Source: Treponema sp. (GTDB lineage: Bacteria > Spirochaetota > Spirochaetia > Treponematales > Breznakiellaceae). Taken from it: 6,043 bases of DNA. This document shows, piece by piece, positions 1 to 6,043 of the stretch (its first letter is position 1; the number at the start of each line of letters is the position of its first letter). The notes under the pieces are model-generated. The model saw only the letters and a list, made by a program, of their open reading frames with translations. It was not told where the DNA came from and ran no database searches. The translations under genes and the position numbers were made by a program. The stretch lies in the NCBI GenBank assembly GCA_031275515.1, contig JAISOQ010000012.1, positions 1-6,043 on the forward strand, written 5' to 3'.

Positions 1-807
1 TTTTTTACCCGGCGCTGAGGGTATGGAGCCGTAAAAGGCTTTATAAGCCCGGTAGAAATTTGAATAATCATTAAACCCCGCGTTATAGGCGGCCTTCTGG
101 ACATTGGAGCCCTTCAATATTTCCTGCCTGGCCAATCCCAGTCGTTTTGTCCTGATATAATGATTAACCGTGGCGCCCGTGGTTTGGCGAAACAGGATGT
201 TAAGATAGTTCTTGCTGATGCTGAACCGGCGGGCTACATCCTCCAAGGTAAGCTCCTCCCGCAGATGTTCTCCCAAGTATTTAAGCACTCCAAGGATACG
301 TTTGTCCTTGGAGGCCGGTTCTCGTGTGTACTGTGAGTGTAACTGGGTTATCTCCGAAAGCAGGGAAACCAGCCGGCTTTTAAGGGCGATTTTTTGCAGC
401 GGCGGTTCCATGTCTTTACACTCCAGCAGGGCAGTAATGTAGAAATTGATGTTTCGGGAAGAAGTGTTGGGAAAAAACTGAGGCCCCGTATTAAATAGTT
501 TAAGAAAGAGGGATTGTTCGGCCTGGTCAAATAGTTCCGGCATAAAGAGGACGGAGACCCGGTGGTACAGGCGGGGGGAAAGAGGCTTCCATCCATGAAA
601 AGCGTTCGGCGGCGTAAGAAACAGGCTTTCCGAAAGGAAGGGATACTTATATTCTTCCAGGTAGAATTCAACATCCCCGGTGAAAACATAGATAATTTCG
701 TATTCCCCATGAACATGGGAATGGAAATCAACGCCGGACCCTATATTGCTTTTGTTGTTCCAAATATCAAGGTTATCGCTATGAATGATGTTGTTTTTAT
801 TATCCAT
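1..807 (-). CDS. AraC-family transcriptional regulator, C-terminal end cut by window edge
   Basis: I translated the minus strand by hand: one frame is open from ATG 807 to base 1, giving 269 residues without a stop. Residues about 15-85 look like the cupin-type sensing half of AraC proteins, with the HSHVHGEYEIIYVF stretch (29-42) and the LFLTPPNAFHGW turn (62-73). Residues about 170-269 are the DNA-binding half with two helix-turn-helix units. The first is LTLEDVARRFSISKNYLNIL (186-205). The second carries the family signature from VQKAAYNAGFNDYSNFYRAY (236-255) through FYGSIPSAPGKK. The usual length is 270-300 residues, so only a short tail is missing. ATG 807 is the only ATG/GTG/TTG after the upstream in-frame stop near 930, but no Shine-Dalgarno precedes it. 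It is divergent from uxaBAC, 170 bp away, so a role as regulator of that operon is inferred; the inducer is unknown. Confidence 0.93.
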   Translation of the reverse strand, partial: MDNKNNIIHSDNLDIWNNKSNIGSGVDFHSHVHGEYEIIYVFTGDVEFYLEEYKYPFLSESLFLTPPNAFHGWKPLSPRLYHRVSVLFMPELFDQAEQSLFLKLFNTGPQFFPNTSSRNINFYITALLECKDMEPPLQKIALKSRLVSLLSEITQLHSQYTREPASKDKRILGVLKYLGEHLREELTLEDVARRFSISKNYLNILFRQTTGATVNHYIRTKRLGLARQEILKGSNVQKAAYNAGFNDYSNFYRAYKAFYGSIPSAPGKK

Positions 808-833
808 AGGACAGCATACAATAGGATTGTGAT

Positions 834-875
834 TTTTGCAATGATTTTGATGATTCTGGCAATGGCTTTTGCAAT
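834..875. promoter_or_regulatory. Three TTTTGCAAT-like direct boxes, candidate regulator sites
   Basis: TTTTGCAAT occurs exactly at 834-842 and 867-875, with a 7/9 match (TCTGGCAAT) at 855-863. The starts are 21 and 12 bp apart, roughly two turns and one turn of the helix. AraC-family proteins commonly bind direct repeats, and these boxes lie between the regulator and the operon it probably controls. The first box overlaps a possible -35 of the regulator. Assignment as operators is inference. Confidence 0.35.
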
Positions 876-881
876 AAACCC

Positions 882-912
882 ATGATATAAGAAAGAAGAA
901 ACCTATTGTTAA
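882..912 (-). promoter_or_regulatory. Candidate promoter of the AraC-type regulator
   Basis: Read on the minus strand, TTAACA (912-907, 5/6 to the -35 consensus) and TATCAT (887-882, 5/6 to the -10 consensus) are 19 bp apart, which is longer than ideal. Transcription would begin near 875 and leave a leader of about 70 nt. A second weak pair, TTGCAA (841-836) and TATGCT (818-813) at 17 bp spacing, would start close to the ATG itself. Neither can be confirmed from sequence alone. Confidence 0.3.
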
Positions 913-934
913 GAATGTAAGGAACCTTCATACT
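906..934 (+). promoter_or_regulatory. Candidate promoter of the uxaBAC operon
   Basis: TTGTTA (906-911) and CATACT (929-934) lie 17 bp apart; each matches its sigma-70 hexamer at 4 of 6 positions. The start point would be near 941 and the leader about 37 nt. The -35 shares bases with the regulator's candidate -35 on the other strand, so the two promoters would be back to back. The poor hexamers would fit an activator-dependent promoter, but that is inference. Confidence 0.28.
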
Positions 935-961
935 ATGGTAATATGGTAAGCCGAAGGTTCC
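921..961. repeat. Inverted repeat GGAACCTTC/GAAGGTTCC enclosing a tandem octamer
   Basis: The arms at 921-929 and 953-961 are perfect 9-bp complements separated by 23 bp. Inside the spacer, TATGGTAA is repeated head to tail at 934-941 and 942-949. The element ends six bases before the uxaB Shine-Dalgarno (GGAGG, 967-971) and overlaps the candidate -10. It could be a dyad operator, a pair of half-sites, or an RNA hairpin in the leader if transcription starts further upstream. The repeat structure is directly visible; its function is inferred. Confidence 0.55.
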
Positions 962-977
962 CCATCGGAGGAAAGGC

Positions 978-2468
978 ATGAAAAAAACAATCGAGGCGCT
1001 AAAATCCGTCCCGCGTCCGGAGAAAGTTTTGCAGTTTGGGGAGGGGAATTTTTTACGGGCCTTTGTGGACTGGCAGATCGACATAGCCAACGAGAAAACA
1101 GACTTTAACGGAAACGTGGTCCTGATCCAGCCCCTGGAACAAGGCATGGGAGATGTCATAAACGCCCAGCAGGGGCTTTATACGACGGTATTGCGGGGGG
1201 TACAGAACGGCAGGACTGTAGAGGAATTCCGGCCCATTAAATCGATCAGCCGCTGCCTGAACCCATACTCCCAATTTGACGAGTACCTGGCCTGCGCGGA
1301 AAACCCCGATCTGCGCTTTGTCGTCTCCAATACTACCGAGGCGGGCATCGCTTACAACGCCGAAGACCGGCTTTCCGACCGGCCTCAGCGTTCCTTTCCC
1401 GGCAAGGTAACCGCCTTTCTCTTCCGGCGGTTTGAGCATTTCCGGGGGGATCCTTCCAAGGCGCTGGTTTTTATCCCCTGTGAATTAATCGACAAAAACG
1501 GCGATAAGCTCAAAGAAATCGTGGAGCGCTATGCCCGGGAATGGAAGCTGGGGGATGCTTTTCTTGCCTGGCTTGAATCCTGCGATTTCTGCAGCAGCCT
1601 GGTGGACCGGATTGTTCCGGGATACCCGAAAGAAGAAGCCGCCGCTATCTGTGAAAAGCTGGGCTGCGAGGACAAGCTTCTTGTGGCGGCGGAGATTTTT
1701 CATCTCTGGGTTATCGAAAGCGAAAAGGATCATTCCGGGGAACTCCCCCTGGCAAAGGCGGGACTCAACGTGGTCTGGACCCGGGACATGAGTTTTTACC
1801 GGACCCGGAAGGTGCGGATTCTGAACGGCGCCCATACTTCCATCGTCCTTGCGGCGTATCTCTACGGCCTTGATACGGTGGAACAGTGCATCAAGGATCC
1901 GCTTATTATCAGCCTGATGAAGCGGGCGATTTTTGGGGAAATTATTCCTTCCATGGAGGGCAGCGCCGCGGAACTTACCCAATATGCGAATGACGTGCTT
2001 GAGCGTTTTGCCAATCCCTACATCAAACACCTGCTCCTTTCGATAAGCCTGAATTCGGTGTCGAAATTCAAGACCAGGGCGCTTCCTTCCCTGACGGGAT
2101 GTATCGCCAAAACGGGAAAACCTCCGGCGGCGCTTTCCTTTTCCCTGGCGGCCCTCATCGCCTTTTACCAGGGTACGAACCTTGCGGGCCGCGAAATGAC
2201 CGGCAGCAGAAACGGTGCCGCCTATCCGATCCAGGATGATGAGGATGTTTTGAAACGCTTCGCCGCTCTCTACAGGGAGGCCGAAGGGGATGATGGGGAA
2301 AGGGCGCGGAAGATCGTCCGGGCCGTTCTTTCCTCTGCGGACTGGTGGGGGGAGGACCTTTGCGCCTATCCCGGACTCGAAGACGCGGTAAGCGGCTATC
2401 TTGGGGCTGTCTGGAGTTCCGGCATTAAAAGCGTTATCGAGGGACTTGCGGCGGACACGGCGCCTTAG
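978..2468 (+). CDS. uxaB: Tagaturonate reductase (altronate oxidoreductase)
   Basis: This 496-residue protein belongs to the long-chain mannitol-dehydrogenase family and should reduce D-tagaturonate to D-altronate with NADH in the cytoplasm (EC 1.1.1.58). The N-terminal nucleotide-binding part shows the UxaB-type FGEGNFLRAF motif (20-29) and SNTTEAG (117-123). LVDRIVP (208-214) leads into the catalytic half, where KVRILNGAH (278-286) places Lys278, Asn283 and His286 at the spacing of the catalytic Lys/Asn/His of mannitol dehydrogenase. Length is close to the E. coli enzyme (about 480). The N-terminus does not look like that of fructuronate reductase (UxuB), which argues for UxaB. Start ATG 978 has GGAGG at 967-971, spacing 6. 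It is the first gene of the operon, and its stop is 3 bp before uxaA. No damage is visible. Confidence 0.93.
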   Translation: MKKTIEALKSVPRPEKVLQFGEGNFLRAFVDWQIDIANEKTDFNGNVVLIQPLEQGMGDVINAQQGLYTTVLRGVQNGRTVEEFRPIKSISRCLNPYSQFDEYLACAENPDLRFVVSNTTEAGIAYNAEDRLSDRPQRSFPGKVTAFLFRRFEHFRGDPSKALVFIPCELIDKNGDKLKEIVERYAREWKLGDAFLAWLESCDFCSSLVDRIVPGYPKEEAAAICEKLGCEDKLLVAAEIFHLWVIESEKDHSGELPLAKAGLNVVWTRDMSFYRTRKVRILNGAHTSIVLAAYLYGLDTVEQCIKDPLIISLMKRAIFGEIIPSMEGSAAELTQYANDVLERFANPYIKHLLLSISLNSVSKFKTRALPSLTGCIAKTGKPPAALSFSLAALIAFYQGTNLAGREMTGSRNGAAYPIQDDEDVLKRFAALYREAEGDDGERARKIVRAVLSSADWWGEDLCAYPGLEDAVSGYLGAVWSSGIKSVIEGLAADTAP

Positions 2469-2471
2469 GGT

Positions 2472-3989
2472 ATGGGGAAAACGGAAAAACTAATCAGAAT
2501 CAACGAAAAAGATAATGTGGCGGTTGCCATTTCCCCCCTGAAAAAGGGCGATGTCCTGTCTTTTCCGGACGGGGAGGGTTCCCTTGAGGTGAAGGACGAT
2601 ATTCCCGGCGGCCATAAAATCGCCCTTACGGATATTGAGGCGGGGGAGCGGATCGTCAAATACGGTTTTCCCATAGGCGCCGCGTCCGCCCGGATTAGCC
2701 GGGGCGCTCATGTTCATACCCATAATGTGCGGACCCTTCTTTCCGAAACCCCGGAATATCATTACCGTCCGGTCCAAGGAAGGGAGCGGACATATTCAGG
2801 GGACATACCCGAAATCAGCGGATTCCGCCGCGGGGACGGGAGCGCCGGGATCCGCAACGAAATATGGATCATCCCCACCGTGGGTTGTGTGAACAAAACC
2901 GCGGAAACCCTGGCGCGCTGGGGGGACAGGGAATTCGCCGGGGGGGCCATAGACGGCGTATACGCCTGGACCCACCCCTATGGCTGTTCCCAAATGGGGG
3001 ATGATCACGAGACCACCAAAACCATCCTGGCGGATCTCGCCAAACACCCCAACGCCGCCGCAGTGCTGATACTGTCCCTGGGCTGCGAAAACAACACTAT
3101 CGCCGGTTTTAAGGAAGCCCTGGGTCCCTATGCCGAAGACGCCGGGCGCATTGCCTTTCTGGTTACCCAGGAATGTGAGGACGAAATCGCCGGCGGCAGG
3201 GCGCTGCTCACCGCCCTGGCGGTTCAGGCGGGAAAGGCCAAACGGGAACCGGTAAAACTTTCGGAGCTTATTGTGGGCCTCAAGTGCGGCGGCTCGGACG
3301 GCTTTTCCGGCATTACCGCCAATGCCCTGGCGGGCCGCCTTTGCGACACCCTCTGCGGCATGGGGGCTTCCGCCATATTGACCGAGGCGCCGGAGATGTT
3401 CGGCGCTGAACAGATGCTTATGGATCGCTGCGAAACCAGGGAACTCTTTGACAAAACCGTTGACCTTATCGTCAATTTTAAGGAATATTACCGTTCCCAC
3501 AATCAGGCGGTGTACGAAAATCCTTCCCCAGGGAACAAGGCCGGGGGCATTACGACCCTGGAGGACAAATCCTGCGGTTGTGTCCAGAAGGGGGGTACGG
3601 CGCCGGTCCGGGGAGTTTACCGGTATGGTGAACGGATAGTTCCCGGCAAGGGAGGGGTGCTGCTCCTTGAGGGGCCGGGTAATGACATTGTATCCGCCAC
3701 GGCCATGACCGCCGCGGGAGCCCACCTCATTCTCTTTACCACAGGCCGGGGAACGCCTTTGGGCGCGCCGGTTCCGACGGTTAAAATTTCCAGCAATACC
3801 GCCCTGGCGGAGAAAAAGAAAAACTGGATCGATTTTGACGCCGGCGCCCTTTTTGACGCCGGCATGGAACCCTTATGTTCAGGACTTTTGGAACTCATTA
3901 TTGATGTCGCATCGGGGCGCAGAAAAACTCAAAACGAATTAAACGGATATCGCGAAATCGCGATTTTTAAGAACGGGGTAACCCTATAG
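2472..3989 (+). CDS. uxaA: Altronate dehydratase, full-length with SAF domain
   Basis: The 505-residue product should dehydrate D-altronate to 2-keto-3-deoxy-D-gluconate (EC 4.2.1.7), an iron-dependent step in characterised homologues. Residues 1 to about 90 form the SAF domain, beginning DNVAVAISPLKKGD (14-27) and ending in the His-rich GAHVHTHNVRT (78-88). The catalytic part shows GDGSAGIRN (121-129), PTVGC (135-139), HPYGCSQMGDDHE (168-180), SLGCENN (202-208), KCGGSDGFSGITANA (271-285), TEAPE (304-308), GNKAGGITTLEDKSCGC (354-370) and TTGRGTPLG (423-431). Cysteines 139, 172, 205, 272, 368 and 370 all lie in these motifs. Length matches E. coli UxaA (about 495), so both halves are in one chain rather than split into two subunits. 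The start follows the uxaB stop by 3 bp with only a weak AGGG ribosome site, so translational coupling is likely. The start is supported by the conserved N-terminal pattern. Confidence 0.95.
   Translation: MGKTEKLIRINEKDNVAVAISPLKKGDVLSFPDGEGSLEVKDDIPGGHKIALTDIEAGERIVKYGFPIGAASARISRGAHVHTHNVRTLLSETPEYHYRPVQGRERTYSGDIPEISGFRRGDGSAGIRNEIWIIPTVGCVNKTAETLARWGDREFAGGAIDGVYAWTHPYGCSQMGDDHETTKTILADLAKHPNAAAVLILSLGCENNTIAGFKEALGPYAEDAGRIAFLVTQECEDEIAGGRALLTALAVQAGKAKREPVKLSELIVGLKCGGSDGFSGITANALAGRLCDTLCGMGASAILTEAPEMFGAEQMLMDRCETRELFDKTVDLIVNFKEYYRSHNQAVYENPSPGNKAGGITTLEDKSCGCVQKGGTAPVRGVYRYGERIVPGKGGVLLLEGPGNDIVSATAMTAAGAHLILFTTGRGTPLGAPVPTVKISSNTALAEKKKNWIDFDAGALFDAGMEPLCSGLLELIIDVASGRRKTQNELNGYREIAIFKNGVTL
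3949..3968 (+). other. Terminator-like hairpin inside the 3' end of uxaA
   Basis: ATCGCG (3949-3954) and CGCGAT (3959-3964) are perfect complements around a 4-nt AAAT loop, and the right arm runs into five T (3964-3968). It sits about 20 bp before the uxaA stop, within codons for the conserved REIAIFK ending. It could cause partial termination or set an RNA end between uxaA and uxaC, or be a by-product of codon choice. The stem is short (6 bp), so efficiency would be low. Confidence 0.35.
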
Positions 3990-4011
3990 TTTTTTAACCA
4001 GGAGGCAGGTT

Positions 4012-5460
4012 ATGAATTTCAACGGTAAAGCTTTTATGGATCAGGATTTTTTACTGGAAACCCAAACGGCAAAGACTTTATACCATGCCGGGGCGAAAGA
4101 TGAGCCTATTTATGATTATCACTGTCATCTTATCCCCTCTCAAATTGCGGAGAACAAGCGGTTCTCCAATCTCACCGAGGTTTGGCTGGGGGGAGATCAT
4201 TACAAGTGGCGCATGATGCGCGCCCTGGGCATTGACGAGTCCTATATAACCGGCGGCGCCCCGGCATACGAGAAATTTCTCGCCTGGGCGCGGACCGTCG
4301 AAAACCTGATAGGGAACCCCCTCTATCATTGGACCCACCTGGAATTGCAGCGGTATTTCAACATCTATGAGCCTCTTACCGAAAAAAGCGCCCAACGAAT
4401 TTGGACGGAGGCCAATGCCCTGCTCCAAAACCCGGAATTATCCGTCAAGGGGATTTTTGAGAAATTCAAGGTTTATGCCGTCGGCACTACGGATGATCCC
4501 GCCGATTCCCTGGAATACCACAGCGCAATAGCCGCGGGGAAGGCCCCCATCGGCAGTATTGCTGCCAGGGTGATTCCTTCCTTCCGTCCGGATAAGGCCC
4601 TGAACATCAATCTGCCCGGATTTGCCGCGTATATCAAAACCCTTGCCGGGGCAAGCGGTCAGGCTATAAATTCCGTTGCCGATGTACTGGCGGCGCTGGA
4701 AAAACGGCTGGATTTCTTTGTTCTCCAGGGATGCCGCGCTTCGGATCACGCCCTTGAATATCCGCCCTTTGGCATCGCGCCGGAGGGGGAAATCGAAAAA
4801 ACTTTTCAGGACGCCCTGGAGGGAAAGGCGGTAACCCTGGAAGCGGCGGACGCTTACAAGACCAAGGTTCTCTGCGCCCTGGCGGGATTCTACGCAAAAC
4901 GGAATATCGTTATGCAGCTTCACCTGGCGGCGATCCGTAACTTCAATGGACGGATGGTTAAACAGCTCGGGCCGGATACAGGCTACGATGGGGTGCATGA
5001 CCGTGAACAGAGCGCAAACCTGGCCGCCCTGCTTGACCGCATGGAATCAGCGGGATCAGGACTGCCGAAAACCATCCTGTACACCCTGAACCCAAAGGAC
5101 TACTATCCTCTCGCTGCGATCATGGGAGGGTTTCAGGACAACTACAGTAAGGCGGAGAACCGGCAGGGCATACGGGGCAAGATTCAGCTCGGATCCGCCT
5201 GGTGGTTCTGCGATCACCGGGACGGCATGGAGGAACAGATGCGGACACTTGCCAATCTGGGCGTACTGCCCGCTTTTGTGGGGATGCTCACGGATTCCCG
5301 CAGTTTCCTCTCCTATCCCCGGCATGAATATTTCCGCCGTATACTCTGCAATCTTATCGGGAACTGGGTTGAAAACGGGGAGTATCCTGCCGATCAGGAT
5401 AAGCTTTTGGAAATAGTACGGAATATTTCGTTTAGAAACGCAAAGGAATATTTCGGCTAG
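4012..5460 (+). CDS. uxaC: Glucuronate (uronate) isomerase
   Basis: The 482-residue protein is a uronate isomerase of the amidohydrolase superfamily (EC 5.3.1.12). It interconverts D-galacturonate and D-tagaturonate, and D-glucuronate and D-fructuronate, so it is the entry step for the two enzymes encoded upstream. Visible signatures are YDYHCHL (34-40) with the metal-site pair His37/His39, TTDDP (159-163), GCRASDHAL (240-248), MQLHLAAIRN (301-310) with His304, GSAWWFCDHRDGM (394-406), and GMLTDSRSFLSYPRHEYFRR (424-443) with Asp428, the family's strand-8 aspartate position. Length is slightly above the E. coli enzyme (470). ATG 4012 has a perfect AGGAGG at 4000-4005, spacing 6, much stronger than that of uxaA, and lies 22 bp after its stop. 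It is last in the operon and intact. Confidence 0.96.
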   Translation: MNFNGKAFMDQDFLLETQTAKTLYHAGAKDEPIYDYHCHLIPSQIAENKRFSNLTEVWLGGDHYKWRMMRALGIDESYITGGAPAYEKFLAWARTVENLIGNPLYHWTHLELQRYFNIYEPLTEKSAQRIWTEANALLQNPELSVKGIFEKFKVYAVGTTDDPADSLEYHSAIAAGKAPIGSIAARVIPSFRPDKALNINLPGFAAYIKTLAGASGQAINSVADVLAALEKRLDFFVLQGCRASDHALEYPPFGIAPEGEIEKTFQDALEGKAVTLEAADAYKTKVLCALAGFYAKRNIVMQLHLAAIRNFNGRMVKQLGPDTGYDGVHDREQSANLAALLDRMESAGSGLPKTILYTLNPKDYYPLAAIMGGFQDNYSKAENRQGIRGKIQLGSAWWFCDHRDGMEEQMRTLANLGVLPAFVGMLTDSRSFLSYPRHEYFRRILCNLIGNWVENGEYPADQDKLLEIVRNISFRNAKEYFG

Positions 5461-5539
5461 CGCCTTGATTGGACTAAAAGTATGGATAAATAACTAGACG
5501 AACTTTTTCCTTAAACGAGGGAAGGTCATGTAAAAACTT

Positions 5540-5615
5540 GTCCGCGAATTACGCGGATTTTCATGAATTGGATGGGATTTTGTTCCAGCAATTCGCATAA
5601 TTCGTGGACTTTTTT
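5540..5615 (+). terminator. Long imperfect hairpin plus T6 after uxaC, candidate operon terminator
   Basis: Bases 5540-5559 pair with 5590-5609: 17 Watson-Crick pairs, two G-T wobbles and one C-A mismatch around a 30-nt loop. The right arm is followed directly by six T (5610-5615). Five A at 5532-5536 lie just outside the left arm, so the element could also work on the minus strand. It lies 79 bp after the uxaC stop. The stem is unusually long and the loop large for a simple terminator, and the left arm can fold alone (TCCGCG/CGCGGA, 5541-5557), so it may instead be a dispersed repeat that also terminates transcription. Confidence 0.6.
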
Positions 5616-6043
5616 CTGAAACGCCTATTGACGCATTTCCTTAATAAAGATAATAATGCTTACTATGATTCGGCTAACGGCAGGAATAAGACAGAGCTCC
5701 CAGCTTATATTATACAGATGGTCATAAAAAAAATCTACTATACAAGATCGCTGCTTTACAAAGCGGAATAACAACCCTCCGGTTCCTTTTTCAAAAATTT
5801 CAGCAAGCTCATCAAATATACCCGCCCGGGCAGCAAACAGCCCCATTCGGGCAGGAAAACGTCCTCTTTTCTTTTCAGGACGGCGTATTTCCTTTAGAAC
5901 ATACATTGTTTTCTCAAGAAACCCCTCTGTTTTTGAAGACCATGCCGCCGCCGTTTTGCAGGAACTTGAGGGCCTTATACAGGCGGCGGATACCGCAAAC
6001 GGAAGAAGGACGTGACCGGCTTTGGCGGCAGCGGGAAGACGGC
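5616..6043. other. Right-edge stretch without a convincing gene; competing open frames
   Basis: Besides the minus-strand ORF, three readings compete. A plus frame is open from 5690 to the edge without an early ATG. Another plus frame ends ...VLQELEGLIQAADTANGRRT at a TGA (6013-6015). That TGA overlaps a GTG (6012-6014) opening VTGFGGSGKTA, which contains a Walker A-like GFGGSGKT. A further minus frame ends KALKFLQNGGGMVFKNRGVS at a TGA just before ATG 5906. They cannot all be real. Composition changes from AT-rich (about 5620-5810) to GC-rich (after about 5940), so coding sequence may begin or end near 5940, but strand and frame cannot be settled here. Confidence 0.25.
5625..5906 (-). CDS. 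Doubtful small ORF, 93 residues, no recognised family
   Basis: An ATG-initiated minus-strand frame encodes 93 residues, starting MYVLKEIRRPEKKRG and ending in an isoleucine-rich segment SRIIVSIIIFIKEMRQ that could be a short hydrophobic helix. I recognise no family. About one third of its codons end in G or C, far below the three uxa genes. There is no good ribosome site (an AGAGGGG lies 15 nt before the ATG), and the frame stays open upstream to the window edge. Other frames are open over the same bases. It could be a real small gene of different origin, the end of a longer gene entering from the right, or chance. Confidence 0.2.
   Translation of the reverse strand: MYVLKEIRRPEKKRGRFPARMGLFAARAGIFDELAEIFEKGTGGLLFRFVKQRSCIVDFFYDHLYNISWELCLIPAVSRIIVSIIIFIKEMRQ

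Noticed and set aside
348..731. Minus-strand open frame of 127 codons within the regulator
   Set aside because: It is a different frame on the same strand as the AraC-type protein; the frame from ATG 807 contains the cupin and both helix-turn-helix signatures, this one contains none.
562..885. Plus-strand open frame of 107 codons over the regulator's 5' part
   Set aside because: It is antisense to the clear AraC-type sensing domain, has no ribosome site, and its product looks like no protein family.
1485..2030. Minus-strand open frame of 181 codons inside uxaB
   Set aside because: It covers the catalytic KVRILNGAH region of uxaB in antisense, has no start signals, and shows no recognisable protein pattern.
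978..2468. Fructuronate reductase (uxuB) as identity of the first operon gene
   Set aside because: The FGEGNFLRAF N-terminus and the pairing with uxaA and uxaC fit UxaB; the N-terminal pattern I expect of UxuB is absent.
2796..3725. Long minus-strand open frame of 309 codons inside uxaA
   Set aside because: It is the antisense shadow of a GC-rich, strongly conserved gene; the product is rich in Gly/Arg/Pro without domain motifs, and the plus-strand frame carries every UxaA signature.
4438..4998. Minus-strand open frame of 186 codons inside uxaC
   Set aside because: It is antisense to the intact uxaC frame with its conserved motifs; no domain or ribosome site supports it.
5540..5615. CRISPR repeat or phage attachment site
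   Set aside because: There are only two arms in inverted orientation, no regular direct repeats with spacers, and no tRNA or integrase in the window.

Overview
The window carries a compact hexuronate (galacturonate/glucuronate) catabolic locus from a bacterium of moderate to slightly high GC. The protein style (a UxaB/UxaA/UxaC set close to that of gut treponemes and some Firmicutes) and the sparse intergenic DNA would fit a gut-associated spirochaete such as a termite-gut Treponema. That assignment is a guess from recall, not shown by the sequence.

Layout. Positions 1-807 (minus strand) hold nearly all of an AraC-family regulator whose last residues run off the left edge. A 170-bp divergent control region (808-977) contains overlapping candidate promoters, three TTTTGCAAT-like boxes, and a 9-bp perfect inverted repeat enclosing a tandem octamer. 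Positions 978-5460 (plus strand) hold a tight three-gene operon: uxaB (tagaturonate reductase), uxaA (altronate dehydratase) and uxaC (glucuronate/galacturonate isomerase), with gaps of 3 and 22 bp. A long imperfect hairpin followed by six T closes the operon at 5540-5615. The remaining ~430 bp to the right edge have no convincing gene: several mutually overlapping open frames compete there, and each is reported with low confidence.

How it works together. UxaC isomerises D-galacturonate to D-tagaturonate (and D-glucuronate to D-fructuronate). UxaB reduces tagaturonate to D-altronate with NADH. UxaA dehydrates altronate to 2-keto-3-deoxy-D-gluconate (KDG). The operon thus covers the whole galacturonate-to-KDG branch. 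The fructuronate branch (uxuB/uxuA), KDG kinase and aldolase, and a transporter are not in the window. The divergent AraC-type protein, with a cupin-like sensing half, is the obvious candidate for the local inducer-responsive regulator.

The core genes belong to well-known families, and I see no evidence of a new enzymatic system. The parts worth a second look are non-coding: the control region, a terminator-like hairpin inside the end of uxaA, and the large inverted repeat after uxaC.
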